Assembly (NCBI GenBank): GCA_023411575.1 | Contig: JAEYOP010000036.1 | Coordinates: 1-44,655 of the forward strand | Source: Bacillota bacterium | GTDB lineage: Bacteria; Bacillota; Clostridia; Acetivibrionales; DTU013 | DNA length: 44,655 nucleotides | Direction: 5' to 3' | Shown: positions 7,665-16,809 of the stretch, piece by piece | Layout: each line of letters opens with the position of its first letter | Position numbering within the stretch: the first letter of the stretch is position 1 | The notes under the pieces: generated by a model | What the model was told of the DNA's origin: nothing | Seen by the model: only the letters and a program-made list of their open reading frames with translations | Database searches by the model: none | Program-made: the position numbers and the translations under genes

Positions 7665-9266
7665 TTAATCCGTATTCTTCTCTTCATCGAGGGTTGCGGT
7701 GAGCTTTAACGTCTTGCCGTCCCTGTAAACCTGGATTTCAACCTTGTCGCCCGGCTTGTGCTTATTCTTCTGGTCTTCCAGTTCCTTGAACTCCGTTACG
7801 GCCTTGCCGTCAAATTTGGTAATGATGTCGCCTGCCTGCACACCGGCTTTGTAGGCTGCGCTGAGCGGAAGCACATCGTATACGAGGAGGCCGTTGGGGA
7901 CGTTATACTGCTTTGCCACATCGGCGTTGAATCTCTGGTCGATGGATACGCCAAGGTACGGTCTTCCCTTTACATATTTGTAGTCGATAAGGCTCTTTGC
8001 GATATCGTTGGCCGTATTGATCGGAATCGCAAATCCCAGTCCTTCATAGCCTGTTGCCGCAATCTTTACGGTATTGATGCCTATGACCTGTCCCTGCGAA
8101 TTGCAAAGCGCTCCGCCGCTGTTGCCGGGGTTGATGGCCGCGTCCGTCTGGAGCAGCGTAAGGGTCTCGCCGTTTTCCATCTGGATGGACCGGTTGATGC
8201 CGCTTATGATGCCTGCCGTTACAGAGCCCATATAATCAATGCCGCCCGGATTGCCGATCGCCACGGCGAGTTCGCCGGATTTCACCTTGTCGGAATCGCC
8301 CAGCTCCGCTGCGGGCAGACCGGTCGCTTCAATTTTCAGCACCGCTATATCCGTTTTTTCGTCCCTTCCCACTACCTTCGCTTCGTAAGACCTCTTGATA
8401 TCGCTGGGCAAAATGACTTCAATCTTGGAGCCTTCCGAAATTTTGTTGGAATTGTCTCCAAGGGCGCTTTCAATCACGTGGTTATTGGTAAGAATATAAC
8501 CGTCGGCCCGGATGATAATCCCTGAGCCTTCACTGTCGCTGTTCCCCGGAAGTTCGAAGAAGAATCCCGAGCCCTGGGACTGGGCGGTGACCTTTATTCC
8601 AACGATGGAGGGGCTGACCTTTTCGGAAATCGCCTCTACGGGAGAAGCAGACTGGGTGATTTCCACCTTTTTGTAGATTCCGTTGTCGCTGCCCGTCGCC
8701 ACTTCGGAGGCCTCCTTGGAGATCCCCAGGAAGTTGTTGACGGCAGGCTGGATAACCGGCGAAAGGAACACGGTCGCCGCAAACATGAGTATGGCGCCGA
8801 TCAGGGCCCCCAGCACCGAAACCAGCACCAACTGGCCCGCGCCTGTTTTCTGGCCTTTGGTCTTCTTTATGCTTTCATTGTAGTAGGGCTGAGGCCTTCC
8901 CTGGTATCCACCGTTCGGGTAAGCCGGCCCTGCCTGGAATGCTCCTGCGTGGGGTGCTCCTATCCGGTTCGGACCTGCTTGAGCCGGATCTGCTTGTGTC
9001 GGTTCGGCCTGCACCGGAACCGCCTGTGCCGGAGTTGAATATTCCTGCACCTGCTCCTGTGCTGCCTCTGTTGTCTCTGTTTCCTCTGTCACCTCAGCCG
9101 CCATCTGCTGTACTTCCTGCCCCTGCGGGTTTTCGAAAGCGGCAGCCGCCTGCTCTTCCGCAAAAGTATTTTCAATCCCATTTATATTATCAACCTGTAC
9201 TTCGTTTTCATTTACCGGACTGTTTTCATTGCCAGGCACGTTGTTCCCCGAATTGAATTCCTCCAT
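7665..9266 (-). CDS. htrA: HtrA/DegP-like serine protease, membrane-anchored
   Basis: Envelope quality-control protease of the trypsin-fold HtrA family. Length is 533 residues from the ATG at 9266, which has GGGAGG seven bases upstream. Layout: a long low-complexity cytoplasmic N-terminus (about 1-140, rich in Gln, Ala, Glu and Pro, with a repeated QAxPxQA pattern), one transmembrane helix (about 145-167), the protease domain, and a C-terminal PDZ domain (about 430-530, starting YLGVS). The catalytic triad is visible as His262 (NNHVIE), Asp305 (TDIAVLK) and Ser382 (GNSGGAL). The upstream region carries TTCAnA direct repeats at 11-base intervals that also occur before the neighbouring response-regulator gene, so control by that two-component system is likely (inference). 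Confidence 0.95.
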   Translation of the reverse strand: MEEFNSGNNVPGNENSPVNENEVQVDNINGIENTFAEEQAAAAFENPQGQEVQQMAAEVTEETETTEAAQEQVQEYSTPAQAVPVQAEPTQADPAQAGPNRIGAPHAGAFQAGPAYPNGGYQGRPQPYYNESIKKTKGQKTGAGQLVLVSVLGALIGAILMFAATVFLSPVIQPAVNNFLGISKEASEVATGSDNGIYKKVEITQSASPVEAISEKVSPSIVGIKVTAQSQGSGFFFELPGNSDSEGSGIIIRADGYILTNNHVIESALGDNSNKISEGSKIEVILPSDIKRSYEAKVVGRDEKTDIAVLKIEATGLPAAELGDSDKVKSGELAVAIGNPGGIDYMGSVTAGIISGINRSIQMENGETLTLLQTDAAINPGNSGGALCNSQGQVIGINTVKIAATGYEGLGFAIPINTANDIAKSLIDYKYVKGRPYLGVSIDQRFNADVAKQYNVPNGLLVYDVLPLSAAYKAGVQAGDIITKFDGKAVTEFKELEDQKNKHKPGDKVEIQVYRDGKTLKLTATLDEEKNTD

Positions 9267-9323
9267 ATAAGAACCTCCCTCTTCTGTTTGCACTGCATCG
9301 AATATTACATACTACCTCTATTT

Positions 9324-9362
9324 TAAATGCCCTATTTGAAAAAACTATGAATAAACTGTGAA
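9324..9362 (-). promoter_or_regulatory. OmpR/PhoP-type direct repeats upstream of htrA
   Basis: On the minus strand TTCACA (from 9362), TTCATA (from 9351) and TTCAAA (from 9340) start exactly 11 bases apart, with a weaker CATTTA at 9329. Hexamers separated by five bases are the classic tandem site of OmpR-family regulators such as PhoP. The -10 is not certain; TAAAAT or TAATAT just downstream are candidates. Confidence 0.65.
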
Positions 9363-9386
9363 CAATATAGCATTCTATCCGAAATT

Positions 9387-10946
9387 TTATTCTTTTTCCT
9401 CCGAATTCTCATAGGCGCGCTCCAATGTGAAAATAAACGCAGTCCCCTCTCCGGGCTTGCTTTCAACCCGGATTTTCTGGCCGTGCTCGTTCATGATATT
9501 CTTCACGATGGCAAGCCCCAGCCCTGTGCCGGTCTTGTCCCGGCCCCTGGACTTGTCGGACTTGTAGAACCGGTCCCAAATCATGTCCAGTTCCTCCGGC
9601 TCGATCCCGACTCCGTTGTCCTTCACCGTTATTTCCACCTTGTCCTTCTGCACCCTGGTAGCCAGCTTGATATTGCCGCCGGCCGGCGTAAACTTGATGG
9701 CATTGTGCATCAGATTGTAGACCACCCTTTCGATTGCATCGGCATCCGCCCTCACCAGCAAATCATCCTCTTCGAAATCCGCGTCTACGGTCAGATCCTT
9801 TTCCAGCAGCAGCGTCTCAAGCTTGATAACGCATTTGCGCATCAGTTCGTTTACATCGATGGGCATGAAGTTCAGCTTCAGCTCCCCGGCCTCCATCTTT
9901 GCAAGATCCAGCAGGTCGTTCACCAGGCGGTTGAGCCGGTTCGTCTCGTCCCTCACAATGGTCAGATAATAATTCTGCCGTTCCGGCGGGATCGTCCCGT
10001 CGAGGATTCCTTCAATGAAGCCCCGGATGGAGGTCATCGGCGTCCGCAGTTCGTGGGAGACATTGGCGATGAAGCCCCTGCGCATCTCTTCCAGGTTCTG
10101 CAGCGCAACGGCCATCTGGTTGAAGGTCTTCGCCAGTTCGCCCACCTCGTCCTTCGATTTGATGTCCAGGCGCTTTTCAAATTCCCCGTTGGCGATTTTT
10201 GCGGCGGCGTTCTTTATTTGCTTGAGCGGCTTCGTCAGTCGCAGGGAGAAAATATAAATCAGAACGGCCGCTATGACTACCGCAATGCCGACCGAGAGCA
10301 GGAAATGCGCAAATACGGCCTGGCGCGCTTCCCGCACTTCCGTGGCCGGCGTATGCAGATAGACGATGATCCGGACGTCTTTTCCCTGACTGTCCTTGCT
10401 GGAATACGTATAAGACTTTCCGACTGTAAGCCACACGTCGCCCAGTTCCATAAAAGCGGCATCCTTGAAGAAGCCGCTGAAATCTCCGACCTCGCTGACG
10501 GTCGCCTCTTCCGACACAAGCTTTTCAAACTGCTTGTCGGTGGGAATCTTCAGATTGCCGGAGCTGTCCGTATATTTATTTTTCAGGGATTGCGGAAAAT
10601 CCATATTGGATTTGTACAGATAGCCTTTTTCGTTGACGATCCATATAATGGAGTTGGAATTGCGCCCCAACTGGTTCAGATTCTGCTCCAGAAATTTTTC
10701 CGCCAGGGCATTGATCTTATTGATCGTATCCTTGTCCGTGACCTCCTTGGCGCCGGCCTTGATTTCCAGATAATAGTTGAAGGTCTCGTTTACGCCGTCG
10801 CTGCCGGCTTTCAGCAAATTCGTCTTCTCACCGGTCATGAAGCTGTCCAGGAACATATACATCATTATGCCCGTAATGGAAAACGCAATAAACAAAACAA
10901 CTATGAAGATGGAAACGAGTCTGCTGAAGATCGTCTTGAACATCAT
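9387..10946 (-). CDS. Sensor histidine kinase (HAMP, HisKA, HATPase)
   Basis: Membrane sensor kinase of 519 residues. TM1 is at about 8-30, an extracytoplasmic sensor region at about 31-205, TM2 at about 210-233 and HAMP at about 234-290. The H-box is VSHELRTPMTSIRGF, with the phospho-accepting His near residue 298. The N-box is YNLMHNAIKFTP, and the G boxes are KDNGVGI and GTGLGLAIV. Its ATG overlaps the stop of the response-regulator gene (ATGA), so the two are co-translated. The signal is unknown. Placement between the regulator gene and htrA, with shared repeats upstream, points to envelope stress. Confidence 0.95.
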   Translation of the reverse strand: MMFKTIFSRLVSIFIVVLFIAFSITGIMMYMFLDSFMTGEKTNLLKAGSDGVNETFNYYLEIKAGAKEVTDKDTINKINALAEKFLEQNLNQLGRNSNSIIWIVNEKGYLYKSNMDFPQSLKNKYTDSSGNLKIPTDKQFEKLVSEEATVSEVGDFSGFFKDAAFMELGDVWLTVGKSYTYSSKDSQGKDVRIIVYLHTPATEVREARQAVFAHFLLSVGIAVVIAAVLIYIFSLRLTKPLKQIKNAAAKIANGEFEKRLDIKSKDEVGELAKTFNQMAVALQNLEEMRRGFIANVSHELRTPMTSIRGFIEGILDGTIPPERQNYYLTIVRDETNRLNRLVNDLLDLAKMEAGELKLNFMPIDVNELMRKCVIKLETLLLEKDLTVDADFEEDDLLVRADADAIERVVYNLMHNAIKFTPAGGNIKLATRVQKDKVEITVKDNGVGIEPEELDMIWDRFYKSDKSRGRDKTGTGLGLAIVKNIMNEHGQKIRVESKPGEGTAFIFTLERAYENSEEKE

Positions 10947-11626
10947 TTTACCTCGAATTTATAGCCGACGCCCCACACCGTCTTCAGTTGCCATATCTGG
11001 TTCGGAAGGTCTATCTTCTCCCTCAGCCTTTTCACATGTACATCCACCGTCCGGGAATCCCCGTAAAAATCAAAGCCCCAGACATGCTCCAGCAACTGCT
11101 CCCTTGTAAAAACCTTGTTCGGATTCGAAGCAAGGAAATAAAGCAATTCGAGTTCCTTGGGCGGAAGCTCCAGATCCTTGCCGTTCAGCTTTACGACATA
11201 GTTTGTATGGTTGATGACCAGATTCGGATACACGATTTCCTGGACGTCGAATTCCTTGCGCTCGTACCTTCGGAGCACCGCCTTGACCCTCGCCGTAAGC
11301 TCCTTCGGATCAAAAGGCTTCACCATGTAGTCGTCCGCCCCGAGCTCCAGGCCGAGGACCTTGTCGAAGGTCTCCCCTTTGGCGGTCAGCATGATGATGG
11401 GAATATTGCTCACCTTGCGGAGCTCCCTGCAGACCTGCCAGCCGTCTATCCCCGGCAGCATGATATCCAGTACGACAATACTCGGAGTGAATTCGCCGAA
11501 TGCTTCAATTCCGCTTTTCCCGTTGTAAACGGTTTTGACCTCGTAACCGTCCTTTTCGAGATAGAGCCGGATCAATTCGCAAATATTCACATCATCATCA
11601 ACGACAAGCACCTTTGTTTTGTTCAT
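10943..11626 (-). CDS. OmpR/PhoB-family response regulator
   Basis: 227 residues: receiver domain (about 1-120) with acidic pocket VVDDD, phospho-acceptor Asp near residue 53 (VLDIMLPG), switch Thr in LTAKG and Lys in MVKPFDP. The C-terminal winged-helix DNA-binding domain lies at about 130-225, with the recognition region SRTVDVHVKRLREKI. It is the first gene of a minus-strand unit with the histidine kinase. Three TTCnCA-like hexamers at 11-base spacing lie just upstream of its -35, so it probably activates itself and htrA. The name WalR, PhoP or CssR cannot be assigned from this alone. Confidence 0.95.
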   Translation of the reverse strand: MNKTKVLVVDDDVNICELIRLYLEKDGYEVKTVYNGKSGIEAFGEFTPSIVVLDIMLPGIDGWQVCRELRKVSNIPIIMLTAKGETFDKVLGLELGADDYMVKPFDPKELTARVKAVLRRYERKEFDVQEIVYPNLVINHTNYVVKLNGKDLELPPKELELLYFLASNPNKVFTREQLLEHVWGFDFYGDSRTVDVHVKRLREKIDLPNQIWQLKTVWGVGYKFEVK

Positions 11627-11725
11627 CCCATCCTACCACCTTTCCGGACCGCTTTGGTATTAAAAGGGGACTATCCTCCCATTTCATCGCTTCGGAAAAG
11701 AGGTGTGTCCCCTGTCGGATCTATC

Positions 11726-11794
11726 AATATCATATCATTTGCGGCCGGATGCAACAACATATAAAATGTGAACAATTTGAAAATACTTTGAGAA
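11726..11794 (-). promoter_or_regulatory. Promoter and regulator boxes of the two-component operon
   Basis: The -35 TTGCAT (11754-11749), a 17-base spacer and GATATT (11731-11726) form a plausible sigma-A promoter. Just upstream, TTCTCA (from 11794), TTTTCA (from 11783) and TTCACA (from 11772) repeat at exactly 11 bases, the same architecture as in front of htrA. The box ends 12 bases from the -35, a normal activator position. Confidence 0.62.
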
Positions 11795-11846
11795 CGCGCC
11801 CTTGCATAGCGCCCAATTGCAAAACGCTTCGCCCGGCGCCGTTTCC

Positions 11847-13172
11847 CTACTGCATGATATCCTCCAGCGTCTCGGTTTTCGGGTCGAAATTCACAAACCT
11901 TCCAAGAGGCTTTATGAAGATGCACGGCAGGAAGGCGATGAACAGCAGCGCGAAGCAGACAAAAATGACCAGCCTCAGCGGGAAAATCTCTCCCAGGACA
12001 CCGCCGAGGGCCATGGCAAAAGGCGTCAGCGACATGCAAACCATCGTGATCAGCGAGAACACCTTTCCCCGGATTTCCTGCGGAACAGTCATTTGCACGG
12101 TCGAATTGACGAACACATTGATAACGGCAATGCAAAAGCCGCCGCCGAACATCAGCGCGGACATCAGCATAAAGGATTGGGACAGGCTGAATACCGCAAA
12201 AAAGACCGTCATCATCAGGGATGCCGTTATGAAGATGGCCATTCTTTTTTGAGGTGGAATTTTGAGCATGGAAGTCATCGCCATCGCTACGAACATGCCT
12301 CCCGTGAAAAAGGCCATCGCAATGCCGTACCGGCTGGCGCCTAGACTCCCCGTCCGCTGGAAGAGCGGAAGAAAGAGCACCATCGCGACGGAAAACAGAA
12401 AGTTTACGCCGGCGGATATAAAAAGAAGGTAGCGCAGCGCTTTAAAATGCCATATGAATTTGTAGCCCTCCCGCATATCGTCCAGGAAATGCTGTTCCGT
12501 TTTCTTCGAAACCTTCGGGATCTTTATAAAGGCGGTCAGGATGGAAGACAAAACAAAAGACATGCCGTTAAACAGGAAAAGGAAGGGCGCGCCCAAGGCC
12601 TGAAGCAAAAAGCCTCCGGAGGAGCTGCCTATGATGTTGGACCCGGTGTTGAGCATCCCCATGACCGAATTGGCGCCAACCAGCTTGGACTGCGGCACCA
12701 GGTCCGGAACAGCGGAGTTGACCGCCGGAGAGAAGAAAGCCCCTCCGGTACTGAGAATCACTCCCGCCGCATAAACCATCCAGATTTGCAGCATATCCCT
12801 GTATGCTGCAAATGCCAATAGAACCACCGCAAGACCTCTTATAACATCCGCCGTGATAAGAAGCTTCTTTCTGTCCACCCTGTCCACAATCACTCCCGCA
12901 AAGGGCGATATCAATACGCTCGGCAAGGTCGATACCGCCATAAGGGTACCCATCAGGGCCGTGGAGCCCGTTTTGGCCATAATCCAGAACCCCAGCGCCA
13001 GCGCGTATATGGCGTCGCCCAGCACGGAAACCAGCTGCCCCTGCCAGAGCAGAAAGAAGTTCCTCGACCAGAGCCTTTCCGGCCTGGTGGCAGCCGGTTT
13101 TTCTATTATATTCAAGTTACTTTCATTCGGATGGCTTATCCCTGGAGATAAAACCGCTTCATCATTACCCAT
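11847..13172 (-). CDS. MFS transporter, MFS_3 / macrolide-efflux-like (DHA3) family
   Basis: 441 residues with about 12 hydrophobic segments. The N-terminal landmark LWSRNFFLLWQGQLVSVLGD is typical of the MFS_3 group. The loop 2-3 motif is visible as GVIVDRVDRKKLL. The start at 13172 has AAGGAG six bases upstream. The family exports macrolides and other drugs; the substrate here is not inferable. It lies 102 bases downstream of trpA on the same strand, so read-through from the trp operon is possible, but an AT-rich interval with TTGACG/TTGTTT hexamers could give its own promoter. Confidence 0.85.
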   Translation of the reverse strand: MGNDEAVLSPGISHPNESNLNIIEKPAATRPERLWSRNFFLLWQGQLVSVLGDAIYALALGFWIMAKTGSTALMGTLMAVSTLPSVLISPFAGVIVDRVDRKKLLITADVIRGLAVVLLAFAAYRDMLQIWMVYAAGVILSTGGAFFSPAVNSAVPDLVPQSKLVGANSVMGMLNTGSNIIGSSSGGFLLQALGAPFLFLFNGMSFVLSSILTAFIKIPKVSKKTEQHFLDDMREGYKFIWHFKALRYLLFISAGVNFLFSVAMVLFLPLFQRTGSLGASRYGIAMAFFTGGMFVAMAMTSMLKIPPQKRMAIFITASLMMTVFFAVFSLSQSFMLMSALMFGGGFCIAVINVFVNSTVQMTVPQEIRGKVFSLITMVCMSLTPFAMALGGVLGEIFPLRLVIFVCFALLFIAFLPCIFIKPLGRFVNFDPKTETLEDIMQ

Positions 13173-13274
13173 GATCCACTCCTTGAAATGACGTTATTTT
13201 CTAAAACTTCCATGTTTATTAACGAATTTTCGTCAAACAAGTCTGATGAATTTTCTCCAGGAAAGATATTCCGT

Positions 13275-14069
13275 TTATTTGTCCATCGCTTCCCGCAGTT
13301 CCTTCGTATACCGCCCCACCGCCGCCACCGCCTCGTCGGCATTTGCCGACGCTTCGATCCGTTTTACCATGGCGCTGCCGACGATCAGCCCGTCGCAGTA
13401 GCCTTTCAGGCTCCGCACGTGCTCTGGTGTGGAAATGCCGAAGCCTAGCGCTTTCGGGATGTCCGTGGCCTTGTCGATGAACCGGAAAAACTCCTCAAAA
13501 TCCGTGCTAAAGGAGCTTCTTACGCCGGTTACCCCCAAGGAGGACACGCAGTACAAAAATCCCTTTGCATTCCGCGCCAGCTTTTCCACCCTGTCCCGTG
13601 AAGTCGGTGCAACCAGGGTAATCATCACGACGCCGTACTGATCGGCGACAGACTCCAATTCTTCCCTTTCTTCATAGGGAAGGTCCGGAACAATAACCCC
13701 GTCCAGTCCAACTTCCCTGCAATCCGCGAAGAACCGCTCGATGCCATACTGCAGGATGCAATTGCAGTACAACAGGTACAATAAAGGTACTTTAACGGTC
13801 TTGCGCATTTCCTTCACGCTCTGCATGATATCCCGTATGCGGATCGGATTCCTTAGGGCCCTGGCGTTGGCGGCCTGTATGACCGGGCCCTCCGCTATGG
13901 GGTCGGAATACGGTATCCCCAGTTCAATCAGATCGGCGCCCTGCTTTTCCATCTCTTCGACAATTCTCACCGTTGCGGCAAGATCGGGATCGCCTGCTGT
14001 AATAAAGGTAATCAGCGCCTTTCGGCCGCGACTCTTCAATTCGGCAAATTTATCTTCTATTCTTCCCAT
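13275..14069 (-). CDS. trpA: Tryptophan synthase alpha subunit
   Basis: Cleaves indole-3-glycerol phosphate to indole and glyceraldehyde-3-phosphate; the indole is channelled to TrpB. Length is 264 residues, normal, from the ATG at 14069 with AGGAGG nine bases upstream. A TIM barrel with catalytic Glu49 in LIELGIPYSDP. The second acid, Asp60 in enterobacterial TrpA (ADGP), is Glu60 here (AEGP). As far as I recall this variant occurs in other Clostridia and Bacteroidetes, so the enzyme is probably active. It is the last trp gene and lies 81 bases after trpB. Confidence 0.95.
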   Translation of the reverse strand: MGRIEDKFAELKSRGRKALITFITAGDPDLAATVRIVEEMEKQGADLIELGIPYSDPIAEGPVIQAANARALRNPIRIRDIMQSVKEMRKTVKVPLLYLLYCNCILQYGIERFFADCREVGLDGVIVPDLPYEEREELESVADQYGVVMITLVAPTSRDRVEKLARNAKGFLYCVSSLGVTGVRSSFSTDFEEFFRFIDKATDIPKALGFGISTPEHVRSLKGYCDGLIVGSAMVKRIEASANADEAVAAVGRYTKELREAMDK

Positions 14070-14150
14070 ATCAAGTTCCCTCCTCGATTCTCCAAACCAT
14101 CCGTCCATCCCACACTCGCCCATTCCCGGCGCCGCGGCCGGATACCCGGC

Positions 14151-15353
14151 TCATGCATCGTTGCGGACTTCATGCGCGCCCAGGTATTTCGCCACGGAAT
14201 AAACATCCTTGTCGCCGCGGCCGGATAGATTGATGACAACGATTTTGTCCTTCGGCAAAGTCGGCACAAGCTTTCTTGCGTATGCCACCGCATGCGCGCT
14301 TTCAATCGCCGGAATGATGCCTTCCGTCCGCGCAAGATACTGGAAGGCTTCTACCGCTTCCGCGTCCGTAACGGAGACATAGTTTCCCCTGCCGCTTTCA
14401 TACAGCCAGGCGTGCTCCGGTCCGATTCCAGGATAGTCAAGCCCCGCTGAGATCGAATAGACTGGCGTGATCTGCCCGTCGCCGTCCTGCAGCAGGTAGG
14501 ACTTCATCCCATGCAGCACCCCGACGGTGCCCTTTGCAATCGTAGCAGCATGCCTCCCGGTTTCTATACCGTCTCCTGCCGCTTCCGCCGCATAAAACTC
14601 AACCTCTTTGTCTTCGATAAACGGATGGAAAAGGCCCATGGCGTTGCTTCCTCCGCCGACGCAGGCAATCAGGCAATCGGGCAGCCTCCCTTCCCTTTCA
14701 AGAAGCTGCCGCTTCACTTCCCTGCCGATGATGCTCTGAAAATCCCGAACGATCATCGGATAGGGATGGGGGCCCATGACGGAGCCCAAGACATAAAAGG
14801 TATCCCCTCCCCGGGAGGACCATTCCCGGAAGGCCTCATTCGTGGCGTCCTTGAGTGTCCCGGTCCCCGAGTCCACCTTCCGGACCGAGGAACCCAGCAG
14901 CTTCATCCGGAAAACATTCAGCGACTGCCTTTCCATATCCTCGCTGCCCATGAACACTTCGCATTCCATGCCGAACAGGGCGGCCGCCGTCGCCGTCGCA
15001 ACGCCGTGCTGGCCAGCGCCGGTTTCCGCTATGACCCGCTTCTTTCCCATCCGCTTTGCAAGGAGCACCTGCCCCAGTACATTGTTAATTTTATGGGACC
15101 CCGTATGGTTCAGGTCCTCTCTCTTCAAATAGACCTTTGCACCGCCCAGGTCCTTTGTCATTTTTTCCGCGTAATAAAGCATCGAAGGCCTGCCCGCATA
15201 TTCCTCCAGGTACCGCTGGAATTCGGCAAGAAAGCCGGGGTCCTTTCTGGCCTCCTCATAAGCGCTTTCCAGCTCCACCAACGCATTCATCAGCGTTTCC
15301 GGGGCATATTGCCCGCCAAACCGTCCGTATCTTCCTTTTTTATGCCCTGTCAT
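14151..15353 (-). CDS. trpB: Tryptophan synthase beta subunit
   Basis: PLP enzyme joining indole and serine to make tryptophan. Length is 400 residues from the ATG at 15353, which shares its A with the TGA of trpF (TGATG coupling). Landmarks: GRYGRFGGQYAPETLM at the N-terminus, PLP Lys88 in HTGSHKINN, AETGAGQHGVATA (which includes the catalytic Glu), the phosphate-binding loop VGGGSNAMG and LSGRGDKDV at the C-terminus. This is the TrpB1 type that pairs with TrpA. Confidence 0.97.
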   Translation of the reverse strand: MTGHKKGRYGRFGGQYAPETLMNALVELESAYEEARKDPGFLAEFQRYLEEYAGRPSMLYYAEKMTKDLGGAKVYLKREDLNHTGSHKINNVLGQVLLAKRMGKKRVIAETGAGQHGVATATAAALFGMECEVFMGSEDMERQSLNVFRMKLLGSSVRKVDSGTGTLKDATNEAFREWSSRGGDTFYVLGSVMGPHPYPMIVRDFQSIIGREVKRQLLEREGRLPDCLIACVGGGSNAMGLFHPFIEDKEVEFYAAEAAGDGIETGRHAATIAKGTVGVLHGMKSYLLQDGDGQITPVYSISAGLDYPGIGPEHAWLYESGRGNYVSVTDAEAVEAFQYLARTEGIIPAIESAHAVAYARKLVPTLPKDKIVVINLSGRGDKDVYSVAKYLGAHEVRNDA

Positions 15354-15994
15354 CAGCCTTTTCCTCCCCTTGCCGCCTCCATGAAGGCATGCAGTTTCTG
15401 TTCGCTCTTCATTCCTTCGCTTTCCACTCCGCTGCTGGTGTCCACCGCATAGGGCGAAACCTGTTGGATCGCCTTCCCGACATTTTCCGGATTCAATCCG
15501 CCGGCGAGAACAATGGGCAGCCTGCCCCCCAGCCGTGCCGCCAGACTCCAGTCGAAGCATTTGCCCGTTCCGCCCTTTGAACCGGGAACATAGGTGTCCA
15601 GCAGAAGCCGGTCGATATCCATCTGATCCAGCACCTCCGGCAGAGGCATATGATTTTCATCGATGCGCAATGCCTTCCATATCTCCACGTCCGCCCTCAG
15701 CAAGGGTCTCAGCCTCTCGATATAGGCTTTGTTCTCGTTCCCGTGCAACTGTACGACATCGAGGCCGGCCTTTCCGGCGACCGCCGCCACCTGCTCCGCA
15801 TCCTCATCCACAAATACGCCCGCCTTCCTTATGGCGAAGGACAGCCTCGAGCCAAGCTCGGAAGCCTGCTCCGGCGTGACCTGCCGCCTGCTTTTGGCGA
15901 ATACGAAGCCGGCATAATCCGGCAGGCATTGATTCAGAAAGTCTACTTCTATTTTATTTGTAATCCCGCATATTTTTATTTTCGTCCTGTCCAT
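15353..15994 (-). CDS. trpF: Phosphoribosylanthranilate isomerase
   Basis: Amadori isomerisation of phosphoribosylanthranilate to CdRP in tryptophan synthesis. The ATG at 15994 gives MDRTKIKICGITN, the usual start position relative to the catalytic Cys in KICGI, and 213 residues. An in-frame GTG at 16015 would add seven residues; both have weak ribosome sites. Further landmarks are VFVDED, VQLHGNE, the catalytic Asp in LLLDTYVPGSKGGTG, and LAGGLNPENV. It ends overlapping the trpB start by one base. Confidence 0.93.
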   Translation of the reverse strand: MDRTKIKICGITNKIEVDFLNQCLPDYAGFVFAKSRRQVTPEQASELGSRLSFAIRKAGVFVDEDAEQVAAVAGKAGLDVVQLHGNENKAYIERLRPLLRADVEIWKALRIDENHMPLPEVLDQMDIDRLLLDTYVPGSKGGTGKCFDWSLAARLGGRLPIVLAGGLNPENVGKAIQQVSPYAVDTSSGVESEGMKSEQKLHAFMEAARGGKG

Positions 15995-16026
15995 TCCGCC
16001 CGCCTGTCCATCCACATCGGCTCGCC

Positions 16027-16809
16027 CTAAACCGCCTTCAGCGCTTTTATCGTTTCCTGCACGGAAGCCGCCCGCATAAAGGATTCTCCGATCAGGACCG
16101 CATCCGCGCCGATGCTTTTAATATATTTCATCTCCTCGAGGGTCTTTATCCCGCTCTCGCTGACAACGGTCCGGTCCCGGGGAATCCGGTTGATCAGCCT
16201 TTCCGTGGTGGAAAGATCCACCTCGAAGGTCTTCAGGTTCCTGTTGTTGATGCCGATGATCTTCGCGCCGGCATTCAGCGCTCTTTCCAGCTCCCTTTCA
16301 TCATGCACCTCAACCAGGCACTGCATGCCCGTGATGCCTGCCACAATCATCATCTTGTTGAGCAGTTCGTCGTCCAGCAGCGCAACGATAAGGAGGATGG
16401 CATCCGCGCCCATACACCTGGCCTGGTAAACCTGCCACAGGTCTATGATGAAATCCTTCCGCAAAACCGGGAGAGGAGACGTCTGCCGGACCTTTACCAG
16501 GTATTCGTCGTCCCCCAGGAAGAAGTCCTTCTCGGTGAGCACGGAAATGGCCTGGACGTCGGATTTCATGTATTCCCTGGCGATGCCCACCGGATCGAAA
16601 TCCGCACGGATCACGCCCGCCGAAGGCGACGCCTTTTTGATCTCCGCAATAATGGAGAGCTCTCCCTCCCTTTTCAGCGCGCCGGCAAAATCCAGCGGCT
16701 TGTGCAGCCCCGGCCCTTTCAGCCTTTGCTTCCAGCCCTCCATCGTCATTTGCCGCATCTCTTCCTGGAGTCTTTCCCTTTTTTTCTCTACGATTCTATC
16801 CAGTATCAT
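16027..16809 (-). CDS. trpC: Indole-3-glycerol-phosphate synthase
   Basis: Closes the pyrrole ring of CdRP to give indole-3-glycerol phosphate. 260 residues, monofunctional, with trpF separate. The N-terminus MILDRIVEKKRERL is typical. TIM-barrel catalytic residues are visible in SIIAEIKKASPSAG, LRKDFIID, CLVEVHDE and GINNRNLKTF, plus SESGI. The ATG at 16809 overlaps the trpD stop by four bases (ATGA). Confidence 0.96.
   Translation of the reverse strand: MILDRIVEKKRERLQEEMRQMTMEGWKQRLKGPGLHKPLDFAGALKREGELSIIAEIKKASPSAGVIRADFDPVGIAREYMKSDVQAISVLTEKDFFLGDDEYLVKVRQTSPLPVLRKDFIIDLWQVYQARCMGADAILLIVALLDDELLNKMMIVAGITGMQCLVEVHDERELERALNAGAKIIGINNRNLKTFEVDLSTTERLINRIPRDRTVVSESGIKTLEEMKYIKSIGADAVLIGESFMRAASVQETIKALKAV

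Noticed and set aside
9483..10964. Plus-strand open frame of 493 codons opposite the histidine kinase
   Set aside because: Shadow frame; the minus strand holds an intact kinase with all motifs.
11665..11713. Inverted repeat AGGGGAC/GTCCCCT in the leader of the two-component operon
   Set aside because: Only seven pairs with a 35-base loop; too weak to call without comparative data.
13890..13925. Catalytic Asp60 of TrpA replaced by Glu
   Set aside because: Considered as a broken enzyme, but the AEGP form is, as I recall, common in Clostridia and Bacteroidetes, the change is conservative and Glu49 is intact.
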